DNA of 64,000 bases from Simmondsia chinensis (Eukaryota > Streptophyta > Magnoliopsida > Caryophyllales > Simmondsiaceae), in assembly GCA_018398585.1 (NCBI GenBank), contig JAGTTD010000024.1:9080071-9144070 (forward strand), written 5' to 3'. The translations under genes and the position numbers were made by a program. The notes under the pieces were generated by a model. The model searched no databases, had not been told where the DNA came from, and saw only the letters and a program-made list of their open reading frames with translations. Shown here piece after piece: positions 29,581 to 40,050 of the stretch (positions are counted from its first letter, which is position 1; each line of letters begins with the position of its first letter).

Positions 29581-30699
29581 TTGTGATTTTGCTTCCGATT
29601 AAGTTGATCGAGTTCATGCTTAAGTTGATATCAAGGCCTTTGATCGGGTTGCAACTGATCAAGATTTCAACTTTTGAATTCTTGTCCCGTAGTTTGCTGT
29701 TATCAACTGAATTAAGCAACTATTTTGCAAAGCTTGAGGATCTACATTCGATTTAGTTGAATTTACTTCAATTAAATTAAGTTTGTATTGAATCAAGCAT
29801 GATTAATGACACGAGCCTAGCAGTTGGAGCAAAAGATGCTGCTCTAAGTTCGACTCAGCAAGAGCCGATGGCTCGAGTTCAGCAGCATAAGCAGCAGCTC
29901 ACTCAAGAATTAAGGCTTACATTGCAGTGATCACAGCAGCAGTATGTGCAAAGGTAGCTGCAAATTCATAAGAATGCAAAATCACAACCGACCACGGTAC
30001 AATTGACAAGGAGGAACAATTCAAAGCTCTTTCACAGATTCTGCTAGAATTGGAATAAGTACGAGCTGGAATATGGTTGTTACGAGTCAAAGTAATGCAG
30101 AGCCAGTACAACAAGTTGTTTGTGATGGATTGATAAGGAATTTTGGTGCCAAGCTTGCTACGTTAGAGAATAATCCAGAGCAAATGAGCTGAAATCGAGT
30201 TATGATTAATCAAGCAACTGTCAATTGGCCAAAGACAATTTCAACTTCATTTGTGAATGCATTAGGAGTCAAATGATCCGGATCGAGAGCACTACAATCT
30301 GAAATTGGTGTAATTCAATCAGAAATTGAAGGATCACAGCCTGAGGGACAAGTTGAGGAATTAAATTTCCTTGCTGCACTCAAATCACAATTACAAATTG
30401 AGCTCCTAAGTGTGAGGAAATTGAGGCTAAATTTCACATTACAGTAAAATGTTGAGCTTAGTTTGATAATTCACATTAACAGTCAGAGGTGTTACTAAAG
30501 TAAGAAATTAATAGAGAAGGAAAGGCCAATTTTGGTGTATATAGGAAGTGCACCATATTTCTTACAACTTGAAGAAAAGGAAGAGGTTCTTGAAACGTTA
30601 TATGAGAACAAGAAGTTGGGAATGAAGCAGCCTAAAGTATTATTGATATCTATTGATATGCTTGGAGCATTCTCTTAGATCCAAAGAATTATCAAGAGG

Positions 30700-31330
30700 G
30701 AAGGAAAGGACACAACTCAGGTAGCCATGAGATAAGATCGACATTAAATCAGGAAAATATCATTGCAGAACTACCAAAGCCAGCTAAGGAATAAGCGGCT
30801 ACCTCTGGTGTGAATGCTACTGTAGTTGCCATTGTTAGAGCTAATGCCAAAATAAATCAATTTGAGCAATTTGGGCTTCAGGTGCAAAAAATGTTTGCAA
30901 CAGTGCAGCATTCTCTGGTTGAGAAATCAGATCAGAAATTGAATCAGCACTTCCAACAACGGCAACTACGGATCAATGGTTTGCAAGAACAGCTCAACAG
31001 ACAACATTTACTTGTAGGAATTGGATTCTTTTCAAATGTTAGTCAACAAGTTCTACCACGTGAGGTTGTGCAACCTCCTGCTTGTGAGGAATTGCTGCAG
31101 AAGAACTCTTTAGGAGAGTCTGCGATGCATTTCGAGGAATAGAGAACAACAAGGTTGTCTATGCAACAAGAACTTGGTGAAGAATACTAAGTGATTTGTT
31201 TCATGGATGGTCTTCCCTCCACACTCAAGCATATAGTGAGGGCCTTTAATCCTAGCACTTTGGCTATGGCATATGCTAAAGCTAGGTTGTTTGAGTCCAC
31301 AATTCTTCCTCAATTGGAAGAAAGACGAGT
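30700..31330 (+). pseudogene. gag remnant of the non-autonomous element
   Basis: The frame at 30810-31142 (MNATVVAIVRANAKINQFEQ) is weakly gag-like. After a stop, 31190-31310 reads VICFMDGLPSTLKHIVRAFNPSTLAMAYAKARLFESTI. This is the capsid C-terminal segment of plant Ty3 gag (FI-GLP--LK--VRAF-P-TLAMAY-KARLFEST). The end FESTI also occurs in the gag at 3100-4402. No zinc knuckle or DSG motif follows. Multiple stops make it non-coding. Confidence 0.7.
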
Positions 31331-33195
31331 GGAAATTGATTAAGTACCAAAGAAGCATCTCACCTTCCAAAATCAGCACCAATATTGAGTATGGAGGCGC
31401 AAGACACTCTGTTAAGTGCATTCAAGAGTTTGATGTAAGGCGGTTTAAAGTAGCAAGGATGTTGAGCAGTAAAAAGTTTAGATTGAAGTCCGCAACAAGC
31501 TTAAGTGAAAAAGGCCAGCTCAGCTCATTCAAGTGGACTAAGGTGAGGAGAATGCGTGCAATGTGGGTTTATCTAGGTATTCTTCCAGCAATACATCCAA
31601 ATGTGAGGCCTCCGGAACATTTATCGTTACTTCTTTTCAATGCAAAGTGGTAAATTTGAGCAAATTTCCATGAGGACTTACCGTATGAAACAAGTTTGGT
31701 GGTATGTGTGAACAAATATTGGCCTAAATCTAGCTGAAAAGGGGGCTTAACTTCATCAACAACTTCTGGAATGGGCCATACTGATGATTATTGGCAAATG
31801 CTACCAGACTCAGAGCTTTCACAGCTTGTGGAATACTGTGCAAGTTAAGGAAGTTGGAATGAGTACAATGATTGAGGCAGGTTTGGGCAAGCAGAGTATT
31901 GATAAGAACACAAATGTGAGGCAGCCTGAATGGAAGTTTAATCAACTTCTCAAGTCTAGATAAGAAGGAACATTGTACACTCGACCGGTTTTATCACGCA
32001 CTCTAGTTATTGTCTTGGTAGTTGCAGCACGTAGGAAGTTAACTGTAACAAATACAACATTAATTCAGTGTGCAGCTTCAGTCTTGCTAATGAACATGCT
32101 TAAGGAAGTGGTTCCACTGAGTAATGCAACAAGAACGTTGCAAGTTCAAATAGAAAATCAACTCCTTAAGTGGCTGCAAGTGAAGTCTCCGATGTAGGAT
32201 ATGGCTAAAGCAGAATATTGGGAAGCATCAACATTACCAGAAAAAGGTTACATGGGACATCATTCCAAGAGGCTGTGGAGACTGGGGCAAGTTAGGAAAG
32301 GCAATATGCTGCAATTCTCACACGAGGAAATCTGGAAGTTTGGGTTCTTAATGTCAGTAGTAAGGTTGAAGACCAACCTGATTTTGAGGACACATATGCT
32401 TGTGCCAAGAAAATTGAGATGCTTTTGAAACCCAAGATCAGATCTGGTGTGTAAGTAACAGTTTTCAGGGAAGCTGACATTAGTTCATTGGTTAATTCAT
32501 TGGAATCAATGGAAGCAACACTTATAGATTCTAAATGGACAAGGGAATGTGCAAGCTTGATTCTTGAAAGCCTTGGGAACTCGAGAACAGTTGAACGCCT
32601 TTTCCAAAGCAAGACAAGAGTTGAGTTTTGCAAGCTTAACAGTAGAAGAGAACTTTGGCTCTGTGAAGGAAGGATTAGACAATTGAAATTCAAATTGAGG
32701 GCTGAGGTTCTTGGATTACAGCTGCTACAATCTTAGCCATCAATGCAGCTCTGCTGCAAGATATTGATATTTGGTTGTACTAGTGGCAACAAAAGTGTCA
32801 TCGGTGTGGTTATTGGTGTTAGAGTTTGGTTGATCTGGTATGAAATTGGTAGATCTCCTAATGTAAATTCTTCAAATCAGATGCATGTATACTGGACAGA
32901 AGTTGGGAACATGGGATATGAGATAGCTGTGTGTGTGGGCATTAGAAGAGGTCAATTCAAGTGGGTGAATCTTAGGAGTTCTTCATGGTTAAGCTTGGAA
33001 AATAACAAGTTTCTTGGTTTGGTGAGGGTTTCTTCAAGCTGCGTCTTCAACTCTAGTGCTTAAGCAACTCGACTTCCATTGTATATACCTCAAGTGTACA
33101 ACAACAAGTAACAACATCTCACCCTTGGTCACGCTCTTCGATAACAGCAGGGCCTTCAAGTGTCAATGCTAGATTCTTAGGGACGAGAATCTTTT
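31331..33195 (+). other. Internal filler of the non-autonomous element
   Basis: Short frames only (up to 126 residues, 31273-31653) with no recognised domain and many stops in all frames. In a full element this interval would hold pol. The last 50 bp (CTTAGGGACGAGAATC before the purine tract) resemble the usual text just before a Ty3 3' LTR. Confidence 0.55.
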
Positions 33196-33209
33196 AAAGG
33201 GGGGAGTAT
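33196..33209 (+). other. Polypurine tract
   Basis: AAAGGGGGGAGTAT directly precedes the 3' LTR start TGTCATGATTC. Confidence 0.85.
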
Positions 33210-33627
33210 TGTCATGATTCTATAAAACGAGCCTTATGGAATTAAGTACCAATAATTTATAAGCTTGTAAATAGCTAGTATAATTCCTTAGTCCTAGCTT
33301 AATTAGCTTTGTTAGCCTCTTGTCTAAGTCAAGTGAGTCAAATGTTGGTTGAAGGTCAAGAATGGAAGCTAGGCTGGTTAATGTCGATTAGCATTAGGTG
33401 TCTATGTGCATTGTATCTAGTTAGCCACCTTTAGCTTAAATATAGTAGAAGTATTAGATGCATCTCTTGTAAACATTCATTGAATGATAATTGATATCCT
33501 TTCTCTCTCTCAACTCTACTTCTCTCTACTTCTCTCCTCTATTTTCTCTATTACTCATCTATTTCAATTCTTTCTCATCTCATACTCTCTTTTGCCGAGG
33601 TTATGGTTCAAGTTTATTACTCAATCT
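33210..33627 (+). repeat. 3' LTR of the non-autonomous element
   Basis: Follows the 5' LTR closely to about 33617 (GGTTATGGTTCAAGTTTA), then diverges. It carries a small CTCTACTT expansion at about 33515-33560 relative to the 5' LTR. The end at 33627 is set from the ACTGC duplication. Confidence 0.8.
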
Positions 33628-34490
33628 ACTGCATGTAGTGGGAATGAGTATTGTACTATGAATCTACGAAGTAAAATGTCCCTTTTGTTGATTCGTAAGT
33701 AATCGAATTGATTCCAGATACTTTGGCCAGAGCACTCCATCTATTTGACATTTATGATTAGTACAAAAGTGTTTTTCTATATTAGTGAATTATTTGAAAA
33801 AGGGAGAGTCGGAAGTTTAAATTATTTTTCTCTTGGACATTTAATAAAGAGGACAATTGTAAGTAAACTATTACAGGGAATAACAAGTAAATATATATTG
33901 TCTATAGAATGCAGTAAAACTTGTTAAGAGGAATTAAGTTTCACTAAATGATAATCAATTGTTGCCATGAGATGATAATAAGACTTGACCCATTTGGAGC
34001 TAGGAAACAATTGTCTCTGAGGTCCCTACACAAGCCTCTAAATTATGCACATTAAAAAACCAAGAGAATTCATGAGATTAATTATTTATTCAAGGGTTGA
34101 ATAAATTTTTTTTTTTATTATATTAAACCCAAATCATGAGATGAATTTATGCTTTAAAAAAAGGAAAAATGCGCTTCAGCCAATCGCGCGCTAACTGGCG
34201 TAGAGGGGGCAATCCGCATCACTCCCTGTGCGCCAACCAGCGCATGACACCCACTAGGATGATCCCCGCCATTCAACATGGACCAATCACAGGATGCCAT
34301 GTGGCACCCTGTGATGCATAACTCCGAGGAGTTTTTGCGCATGGTTTTTTTAATGTTTTGGATAAATATCTTGGTATTTTGGCTTATCAAGAACTCTATT
34401 TTTATTCTTATTTTATTTTTACAAAATTGAGGGTCAGTTTTTGCCTCATATATATAAATAAAATGTTGGCTCTTTAGGGTCAGTTTAGGC
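33628..34490 (+). repeat. Copia LTR in array B, part 2 (3' end truncated)
   Basis: Segments match the reverse complement of 56867-57300: CATTTGGAGC, GGTCCCTACACAAGCCTCTAAATTATGCA, GAATTCATGAGAT, GCGCTTCAGCCAAT, GCATCA, and TTGGCTTATCAAGAACTCTA. Homology fades near 34490, so the LTR lacks about 370 bp of its end relative to 56397-57843. No internal copia region follows, so this is a truncated or solo LTR. Confidence 0.75.
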
Positions 34491-34589
34491 GATTTTACAT
34501 GATTTTACCGATTCAATTGGGCCTGGCAGATCTACACTCTTATATGATATAAATTTAATATTACTAATGAGTAGGTCACTCCAGGGATC

Positions 34590-34690
34590 TTTCAACCAAG
34601 TGGTCCTTTGCTCAGCAATCATAAGGGTTGGCGCGGGTTCGATTTCCATGATAAGCAACTCTTTTTTTGTTTTTTTCTTCCTTTTTTTAA
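34590..34690 (+). mobile_element. Possible tRNA-derived SINE fragment
   Basis: AACCAAGTGG (34594-34603) resembles a pol III A box. GGTTCGATTTCC (34636-34647) is a good B box, about 33 bp downstream. A T-rich tail follows (34660-34690). No flanking duplication was found, so this is tentative. Confidence 0.35.
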
Positions 34691-35395
34691 TCAATGATTG
34701 AAGCAACTTTGATTTAGGGACATTTGTCTCACTAATTTTTGTGTATATAATATAAATATTACATATGTTAGGCAAAAATTAAAATATATAATTTTATTAT
34801 ATGTTGATGGTCTTACTAATTTTTGTTTAGGTATACTTATACACATAATTTACCCATATACACTAATTGTTTATTAAACTCTCGAGAGTCACAAATTTGG
34901 AATTTTCATTTTAAATTATCCTTTTTTATTATGAGTATCAAAAAAGTATCTCATTTAGTGAAAAATTTTATAAAAATATTCTAAATGACAATAAGACCCC
35001 AACTTCAGTGTCAATTGAATTTGAAAAATTGTTATATTTCGGTATATTTGTGTTTTTGTATGGAAGGTTTGGTTGGAAATAATGCTGCAATTGGGGGTGA
35101 TTCTCTTAATGATGGTGAAAATATGAACACTAGTACTGCAAATGATATTGACAACAGTAACTTCAATTTTGGATATGACTATTGATGATGCTATGAGTTT
35201 AGACTTTGAGTGTATGTTTTATGTTAGAATGATGTTATATTTTTTTTCTTACCTTTGGGTTTCCAATGTTTGTAAAACTAATGTGTTTTAGACTTTTTGA
35301 TGTTCTTCATCATATATTTAAGAATTATTATACTAATTTTGTCACTATAAATAATTTATATACACATAAAATAGAATCTTACAATTCTCGATTCG
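34691..35395. other. Unassigned AT-rich region
   Basis: No repeat boundary or conserved motif seen. A 66-residue plus frame (34985-35185) ends with an acidic, asparagine-rich tail (NDIDNSNFNFGYDY), reminiscent of hAT transposase tails but too short to assign. Confidence 0.4.
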
Positions 35396-35398
35396 ATT

Positions 35399-35872
35399 CT
35401 ACGATTCCGATTCTGATGACCCTATGTTGATTCTAGGCAGAATCCCGATTTTGACAACCTTGGTATCAATGTCACCCCTATGAGAAGATCCTGGTCCTCG
35501 AGGATCAAAGGAGGGGAAACAAAGATGGAAGTCATTAAGGAACTCCCAAGTAGCGTCATGTGCATGTTGGCAGCCCATTGAGCTAGGACCTAGGTTGCGG
35601 CAATGCGGTGACCCTTGACAATCCTGCAAGACAAGATGGCAAAAGGCTGAGGAGGGCTTGCCGCTAGTGGCCAAAGTGGTGGCATGAGCCGGTAAGTCAA
35701 GATGGTAGGCGATGGTCCCAATGTGGTCTAGAATACGGAAAGGCCCATAAAACCGGGGTGCAAGTTTGTGGAACTGACGGGCTTCAACACTATGTTGCTT
35801 GTAAGATTGGAGTTTGAGCCACACATAATCACTGATTTGAGATTCGTGTTCAACAAGATGGCGATCAACTTG
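35399..35872 (-). pseudogene. Integrase tail and pol C-terminus (Ty3 fragment)
   Basis: The 141-residue frame at 35824-35399 begins MWLKLQSYKQHSVEARQFHKLAPRFYGPFRILDHIGTIAYHLDLP, the GPF/Y-type module after integrase. It ends with DATWEFLNDFHLCFPSFDPRGPG, the W-E-Y/F-x(3)F..FPSF segment that replaces or ends a chromodomain-like tail in plant Ty3 elements. The middle (IHPVFHVS equivalent) is disturbed. Confidence 0.8.
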
Positions 35873-36255
35873 CTACTTCATGCAGTTCTGGGCACAAAAC
35901 AAGTGGTGGCGTAGGCAACTGATAGTTTCTTCCTGAGCACTTAGACTGCGATCAACGGCGTCAACAAGAGAGTCTCCTGGTAAGTAAGGGAGATGGATGG
36001 TTGGCGGCTGGCCATAGAACAGCTCAAAAGGCATGGACTGTGCGGATGACTGAAAGGTGGTATTGTACCACCATTCCACGAAGGGCAACCAACAAGTCCA
36101 AAGGCAACGTTGGTCACTGGCCATGCAATGTAAGTATGTTTCTAAGCAATGGTTGAGTGCCTCCATCTAGCCTTCAGATTATGGATGGTACGAAGAGGAA
36201 AGATTGAGGTGAGCCCCCGATCAAGAAAAAAGCTCGTGCCAGAAAATACTGTTCA
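35873..36255 (-). pseudogene. Integrase core end (Ty3 fragment)
   Basis: Minus-strand reading LNLSSSYHPQSEG, a TAG stop where Q/T is usual (36164-36166), then MEALNHCLETYLHCMASDQRCLWTCWLPFVEWWYNTTFQSSAQSMPFELFYGQPP. This is the catalytic-Glu region and following helix of Ty3 integrase (QTEALN-CLE-YLRC). The glutamate of EALN is kept. Everything upstream is missing. Confidence 0.85.
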
Positions 36256-36655
36256 TTATTAAACTGATGTCCTTTTTTAGCCAAATATAAAACAAATTTC
36301 AGTAGGATACTATACCTAAAAATTAATAGAGACATAACTTATATTAATTAAAATTCAAATAAGATCTATACAACGCACATGAAAACGTTAAGAAATGATT
36401 TTTCACTCTAACGTTTGTTTTCCAAGTGAAAATTAAATGTTAATGAGCAAAAGAGAATTAAAAATAAAAGATAAACCCAATGACCCAGCTTCATATTTAC
36501 AAGCCTTTGCAAGCCAATCCCCCACTGTAAAACCGATGACTAGTCTTCATCTTTGCTCCTTCATCAATCACAAAGAGAAAGTGAGAAAAGAGATGACGCT
36601 AAGCCCCAAGGACAGGCTACGCTCTGATCGCCCTAGGTCCGTCACTCTCTTTCTC
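36256..36655. other. Unassigned spacer
   Basis: AT-rich to 36470, then more balanced sequence up to the LTR. A 73-residue plus frame (36437-36658) has no recognised product. Confidence 0.4.
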
Positions 36656-37010
36656 TAATACGGAGACCAGTGTTGCAATAATTGGTGGAGAGCATAGCTG
36701 AGCTTCTCCTTTGATGATCCCATTCAAGCTGGGGTGAATGAATGTAAATTTGAAAGGATAAGGAGGAAGAAAGAGAGAGAGAAAGAGAAGAGGAATGAAG
36801 AGAGAGAGCAAGAGATGAATTGTTTCATTAACTAGATGCCAAAATCCGTACATGAAATGTATATTTATAACTACAAGAGAAATCCCCACCGACCCTCTTT
36901 TAAATCACATCTCCCCGAACACAACTTATAACAAAATAACAAAAATACCACACCCTAATTCATGAAACGCAACGTTTCAGGGGTACACGGAATGATAGAA
37001 ATTTGAAATA
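36656..37010 (-). repeat. 3' LTR of the nested-host Ty3 element
   Basis: Aligns with 49180-49530: AATTGGTG-AGAGCA, CTTCTCCTTTGATGATCCCA, GAGATGAATTGTTTCATTAA, CTAGATGCCAAAAT, GAAATGTATATTTATAAC and ACACGGAATGATA. The left boundary (near TAATACGG) and right boundary (before the LINE) are approximate. Confidence 0.8.
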
Positions 37011-37028
37011 TCCTAGCTAACTACTAAT

Positions 37029-37720
37029 GGTAATGGACGCTCTTTCCCGGCTTATCAACAAAGCTGTTAATAATGAGCAATGGACTCCGATTCACATTAA
37101 TAAACACCTCCCCCCCCCCCCCCCCCCCTCTTTATTTCGCACCTGCTTTTTGCTGATGATTGCATTCTTTTTTTGAAGCAAATGTGTTTGCTGCGTCCAA
37201 AGTAAAAATTTATTGGACTTGTTTTTTTATGCTTCGGGTCAGGAAATTAATTTCGCTAAATCAAAAGCTTTCTTTTGTTCTTATGTTGATGCCATTACCA
37301 AAGAACAATGCCTCAGATTTTTTAATGTTGACCCTCTGAGCGGGAATGAAAAATATCTCGGGGTTCAACTGCCGTGGGGTAAATCAAAGACTCGAACCAT
37401 CACTTTTTTGATTGAACACATAAGAAACTGGCTAAAAGGATGGGCTAACTCCTTGTTGTCCCATGGCGGGAGGGAAGTTCTCATTAAGTCCATTCTTACG
37501 TCTATCCCCATTTGCACAATGCAATGTTTTAAACTTCCTAAAAGTTCTTGTCAAAAAATTAATGCACTTATAGCAGCCTTTTGGTAGAAAGGGGAGGTCA
37601 ATGGTGCGAGAAGTGTTCATTGGTCAAGACATAAAAAAAGGGAGTGGGCTAGGATTTAAGGATTTTGAAGGATTCAACCTTGTGTTGTTGGGAAAGCAAG
37701 CCTAGAGAACCATCCAAAAT
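37029..37720 (+). pseudogene. LINE reverse transcriptase C-terminal part
   Basis: Reading MDALSRLINKAVNNEQWTPI (from 37029), then a C19 run, then ISHLLFADDCIL with the catalytic FADD at 37149-37160. It continues as SGQEINFAKSKAFF, NEKYLGVQLPWGKSK, IRNWLKGWANSLLSHGGREVLIKSILTSIPI and MQCFKLPKS, typical of plant L1-type RT after the active site. A TAG stop at 37586-37588 falls after AFW, where W/W-K is usual. Confidence 0.85.
37110..37128 (+). repeat. Homopolymer C19 inside LINE RT
   Basis: Nineteen consecutive C, in place of the few codons before the ISHLLFADD motif. It may be a real expansion or an assembly artefact. Confidence 0.9.
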
Positions 37721-38699
37721 CCGGATTCTTTCTGAGTAAGGGTGGTTAAAGGTCTACATTTCCCGAATGCATCCTTCCTTAAGGCTCGTCTTGGGAGTAA
37801 TCCATCTTGGTGGTGGAGAAGTATTTTAGAAGGTTGGGACTTTATAGCCAAAGACATTTTTTCTCGTCAATAGCAAATGGCTCCAATGTTAACAGTTGGG
37901 AAGACAATTGGATTTCAGGTCTCAATGCTCCTTTGACCCCTTCTTTCCCTTAGTTGGTCTCTTTGCTGATTAAGGTGGCTGATTTAATAAATATTAGTGT
38001 GACAAGATGGGATATATCTAAAGTTAGATCTTTATTTCCTAAGTTAGTGGCTGATAAAATAGAGGAAATTCCTATAGGAGGGCCTAAAGTTTAGGATATA
38101 TGAATTTCGGTGGGGGCCAAGAATGGTATTTATAGTGTCAAAAGCGATTATGGGAAATGAATAAGTAATAAAGAGTGTCAGAGTGTGAAAGGTGTTACAC
38201 CTTGTTCAAATCAAAGTTTTAAAGCTTACTCTCTCATTTAGACGACTCCATGTGAGCCAAAGATAAGATTTTTCATTTGGTGCATGTATCAAAATGCAAT
38301 TGCAACCAAATTTTTTTTATTTTTTTAGGATGCTTTCTCACTCTCCTGAATGTCCCCGATGTCATTAAGAAGTTGAATCCATTGAGCGCGTCATGTTCTG
38401 TTGTCCATTCCCCCATGCAGTTTGGGGTTCATCTAACTTGGGATTCAAACCTAAAATTCAGGGCTTCCCAAGTGTTTTAAGGTAGTGGGACTTACTTTGT
38501 CAAGAGTTTAAAAATGATAAATGGGTTATTGCTAATTATGCTTATCTTTGTTGGTATATCTGGAAAGATCATTGTAGTTTTGTTTTCAGAAACAAGGGCC
38601 TTCCCCCTAAGATGTTATACACTCAAGCTAATGGACAAGCTTTGGAGTACCTAGCAACTCTTCAAAATTCAACCAACTCGGGCTACTGTGTTAGAAAAA
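37721..38699 (+). pseudogene. LINE RT-RNase H connecting region
   Basis: Decayed text such as GLGFKDFEGF near 37650 and LKARLGSNPSWWWRSILEGWDF near 37790-37840 (given approximately) matches the segment where plant LINEs carry the zf-RVT zinc region. Near 38220-38290 the reading TTPCEPKIRFFIW resembles the usual P-K---F-W block. Many stops. Confidence 0.65.
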
Positions 38700-39180
38700 A
38701 TAGATAATCCCCCCTCCTTGACCTTTCACTAAACTTAATGTCGATGCGGCATGGAGTGAAAGGCGAGCGTCAGCTGCAGCTGTGGTAGCGCATAATCATG
38801 ATGGACATCTAATAGGAGGATAGTGTTGTTCCATTAAAGCAAAAGACATGCTATCGGCTGAGGTTTTGGCTCTGCGAGGAGCTTACGTCCTAGCTAATTC
38901 CTCGGGATGGAAGAATGTGATGATAAAATTGAATAGCTTGGAGGCAATCAACTTTTTGAACCTAAAATCCTCTCCATCGTGGAATGTCATTGCAATGATA
39001 AATGACATTATTCAATGTAAATCTCTTTTGATTGTATATCTTTTAGTTGGATTCCTCGTGAATGTAATCAGGTTGCCCATATGGGGGCAAAACTCCATTT
39101 GGATGATGGTTGTAATCACAATTGGTGGTTAAATCCACCCCAGGAACTAGCGGATGTAATTGCATGTGATTTAATGTAGT
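38700..39180 (+). pseudogene. LINE RNase H domain
   Basis: Reading KLNVDAAWSERRASAAAVVAHNHDGHLIGG, a TAG stop, then KDMLSAEVLALRGAYVLANSSGWKNVMIKLNSLEAINFL and a C-terminal block around SWIPRECNQVAH. This is the RVT_3-type RNase H found at the end of many plant LINEs. The first Asp (NVDAA) and Glu (SAEVLALR) remain; the third position reads N in KLNSLEA where D-S is usual. Confidence 0.85.
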
Positions 39181-39228
39181 TCTCCCGGCTTGTTTGCCAG
39201 TGTGTTTTGATTTTTTTTTTTTTTTTTT

Positions 39229-40050
39229 AAATCCCTCTCCCGTAAGGGAACCCTTGTCCTTAAGGGTTGACTGTAGGAAATCTTCCCTTCAAGTCATACA
39301 AAACTCCCACATGGAGTCTTCAGGTGCTCTTTCCATTTAACCAAAACTTTGGTTGCTGGTCTATTGTGGTGCTTGACTATGGTCCTCTGCAAAATCCACT
39401 ATGGCTCTCACACCATCTCACCACTGAGAGGTAATTCATAGGAAGTATTGGCACAATCTCCCTTGAAGGCTTTTAATAGTGAAACGTGGAGCACATAATG
39501 CACTTGTGCTCGTGCAGGCAATTGAAGTCGATAAGTCGCTTGTCCAGTTTACTTTATTACCTGATATGGCCCCTAATAATGAGGACTCAGCTTCTGGGAC
39601 TGCCTTGCAACCACTGAGGTCTGGCGGTATGGTTGGAGTTTTAACCATATCTAATCGCCCATGGCGAAGCATCTTTCACTATGATGTTTATCAGCGTTTT
39701 GTTTCATACATTGTTGGGTGCGCTGTAAGTTGTACTTTAGAACCTTAATCATCTCCTCTCGTCTCTACAAATCCCTATCCACAGTGACACACTAGATTGG
39801 CTAGGAAATATGGAAGATGCAATGGTGGGGGCTGGTTATATAAGACCTCATAGGGAGTCATTTGAATTGCAGATTGGAAGGTAGTATAAAACCATCATTT
39901 TGCAAGAGGCAACCACCTACTCCATTCCTTAGGTCAACTGGAACACATACATCTCAAATATGTATCAAGTCGTCTATTTCATCCTTCAGACTAGCCATCC
40001 ATTTGAAGATGGTAAGACGAAGACAAGCAAATCAACCCCATGAATTATGA
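39229..40050 (-). pseudogene. Pol tail (integrase C-terminus and chromo-like end) of the nested-host Ty3
   Basis: Minus-strand reading QKLSPHY, stop, GPYQVIK, stop, TGQATYRLQLPARAQVHYVLHVSLLKAF (about 39470-39600). Near 39250-39330 it reads APEDSMWEF and LKDKGSLTGEG, the chromodomain-like W-E-F end of plant Ty3 pol. Several stops. Confidence 0.75.

Larger units (their letters stand above)
28772..33627 (+). mobile_element. Non-autonomous LTR retrotransposon (4.86 kb)
   Basis: LTRs at 28772-29172 and 33210-33627, primer site at 29175-29186, polypurine tract at 33196-33209 and a candidate target duplication ACTGC (28767-28771 and 33628-33632). The right LTR has lost or replaced its last bases after GTTCAAGTTTA. 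Inside are a gag remnant (30700-31330) and long AT-rich sequence. I find no protease, RT, RNase H or integrase motif in any frame, so it must have moved with enzymes of a relative. It lies within a copia LTR that abuts array B. Confidence 0.85.
35396..36255 (-). mobile_element. Ty3 pol 3' fragment
   Basis: An isolated piece holding only the end of integrase and the pol tail, without LTRs or upstream pol. The right break falls inside the integrase core at about 36255; the left end is lost in AT-rich sequence. Confidence 0.8.
37020..39228 (+). mobile_element. 5'-truncated plant LINE (RT end plus RNase H)
   Basis: Plus-strand coding starts within the RT domain and runs through the LINE C-terminus to an RNase H domain, then a short 3' UTR. 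It ends at an 18-T run (39211-39228) next to the host element's pol tail. 5' truncation is usual for LINEs. A T-run rather than poly(A) at the 3' end of a plus-strand LINE is odd. No target duplication could be fixed. Confidence 0.8.

Noticed and set aside
34985..35185. 66-codon frame with an Asn/Asp-rich end, perhaps the tail of the hAT transposase
   Set aside because: Too short, no hAT dimerisation motif, and 14 kb away from the hAT fragment in unrelated sequence.
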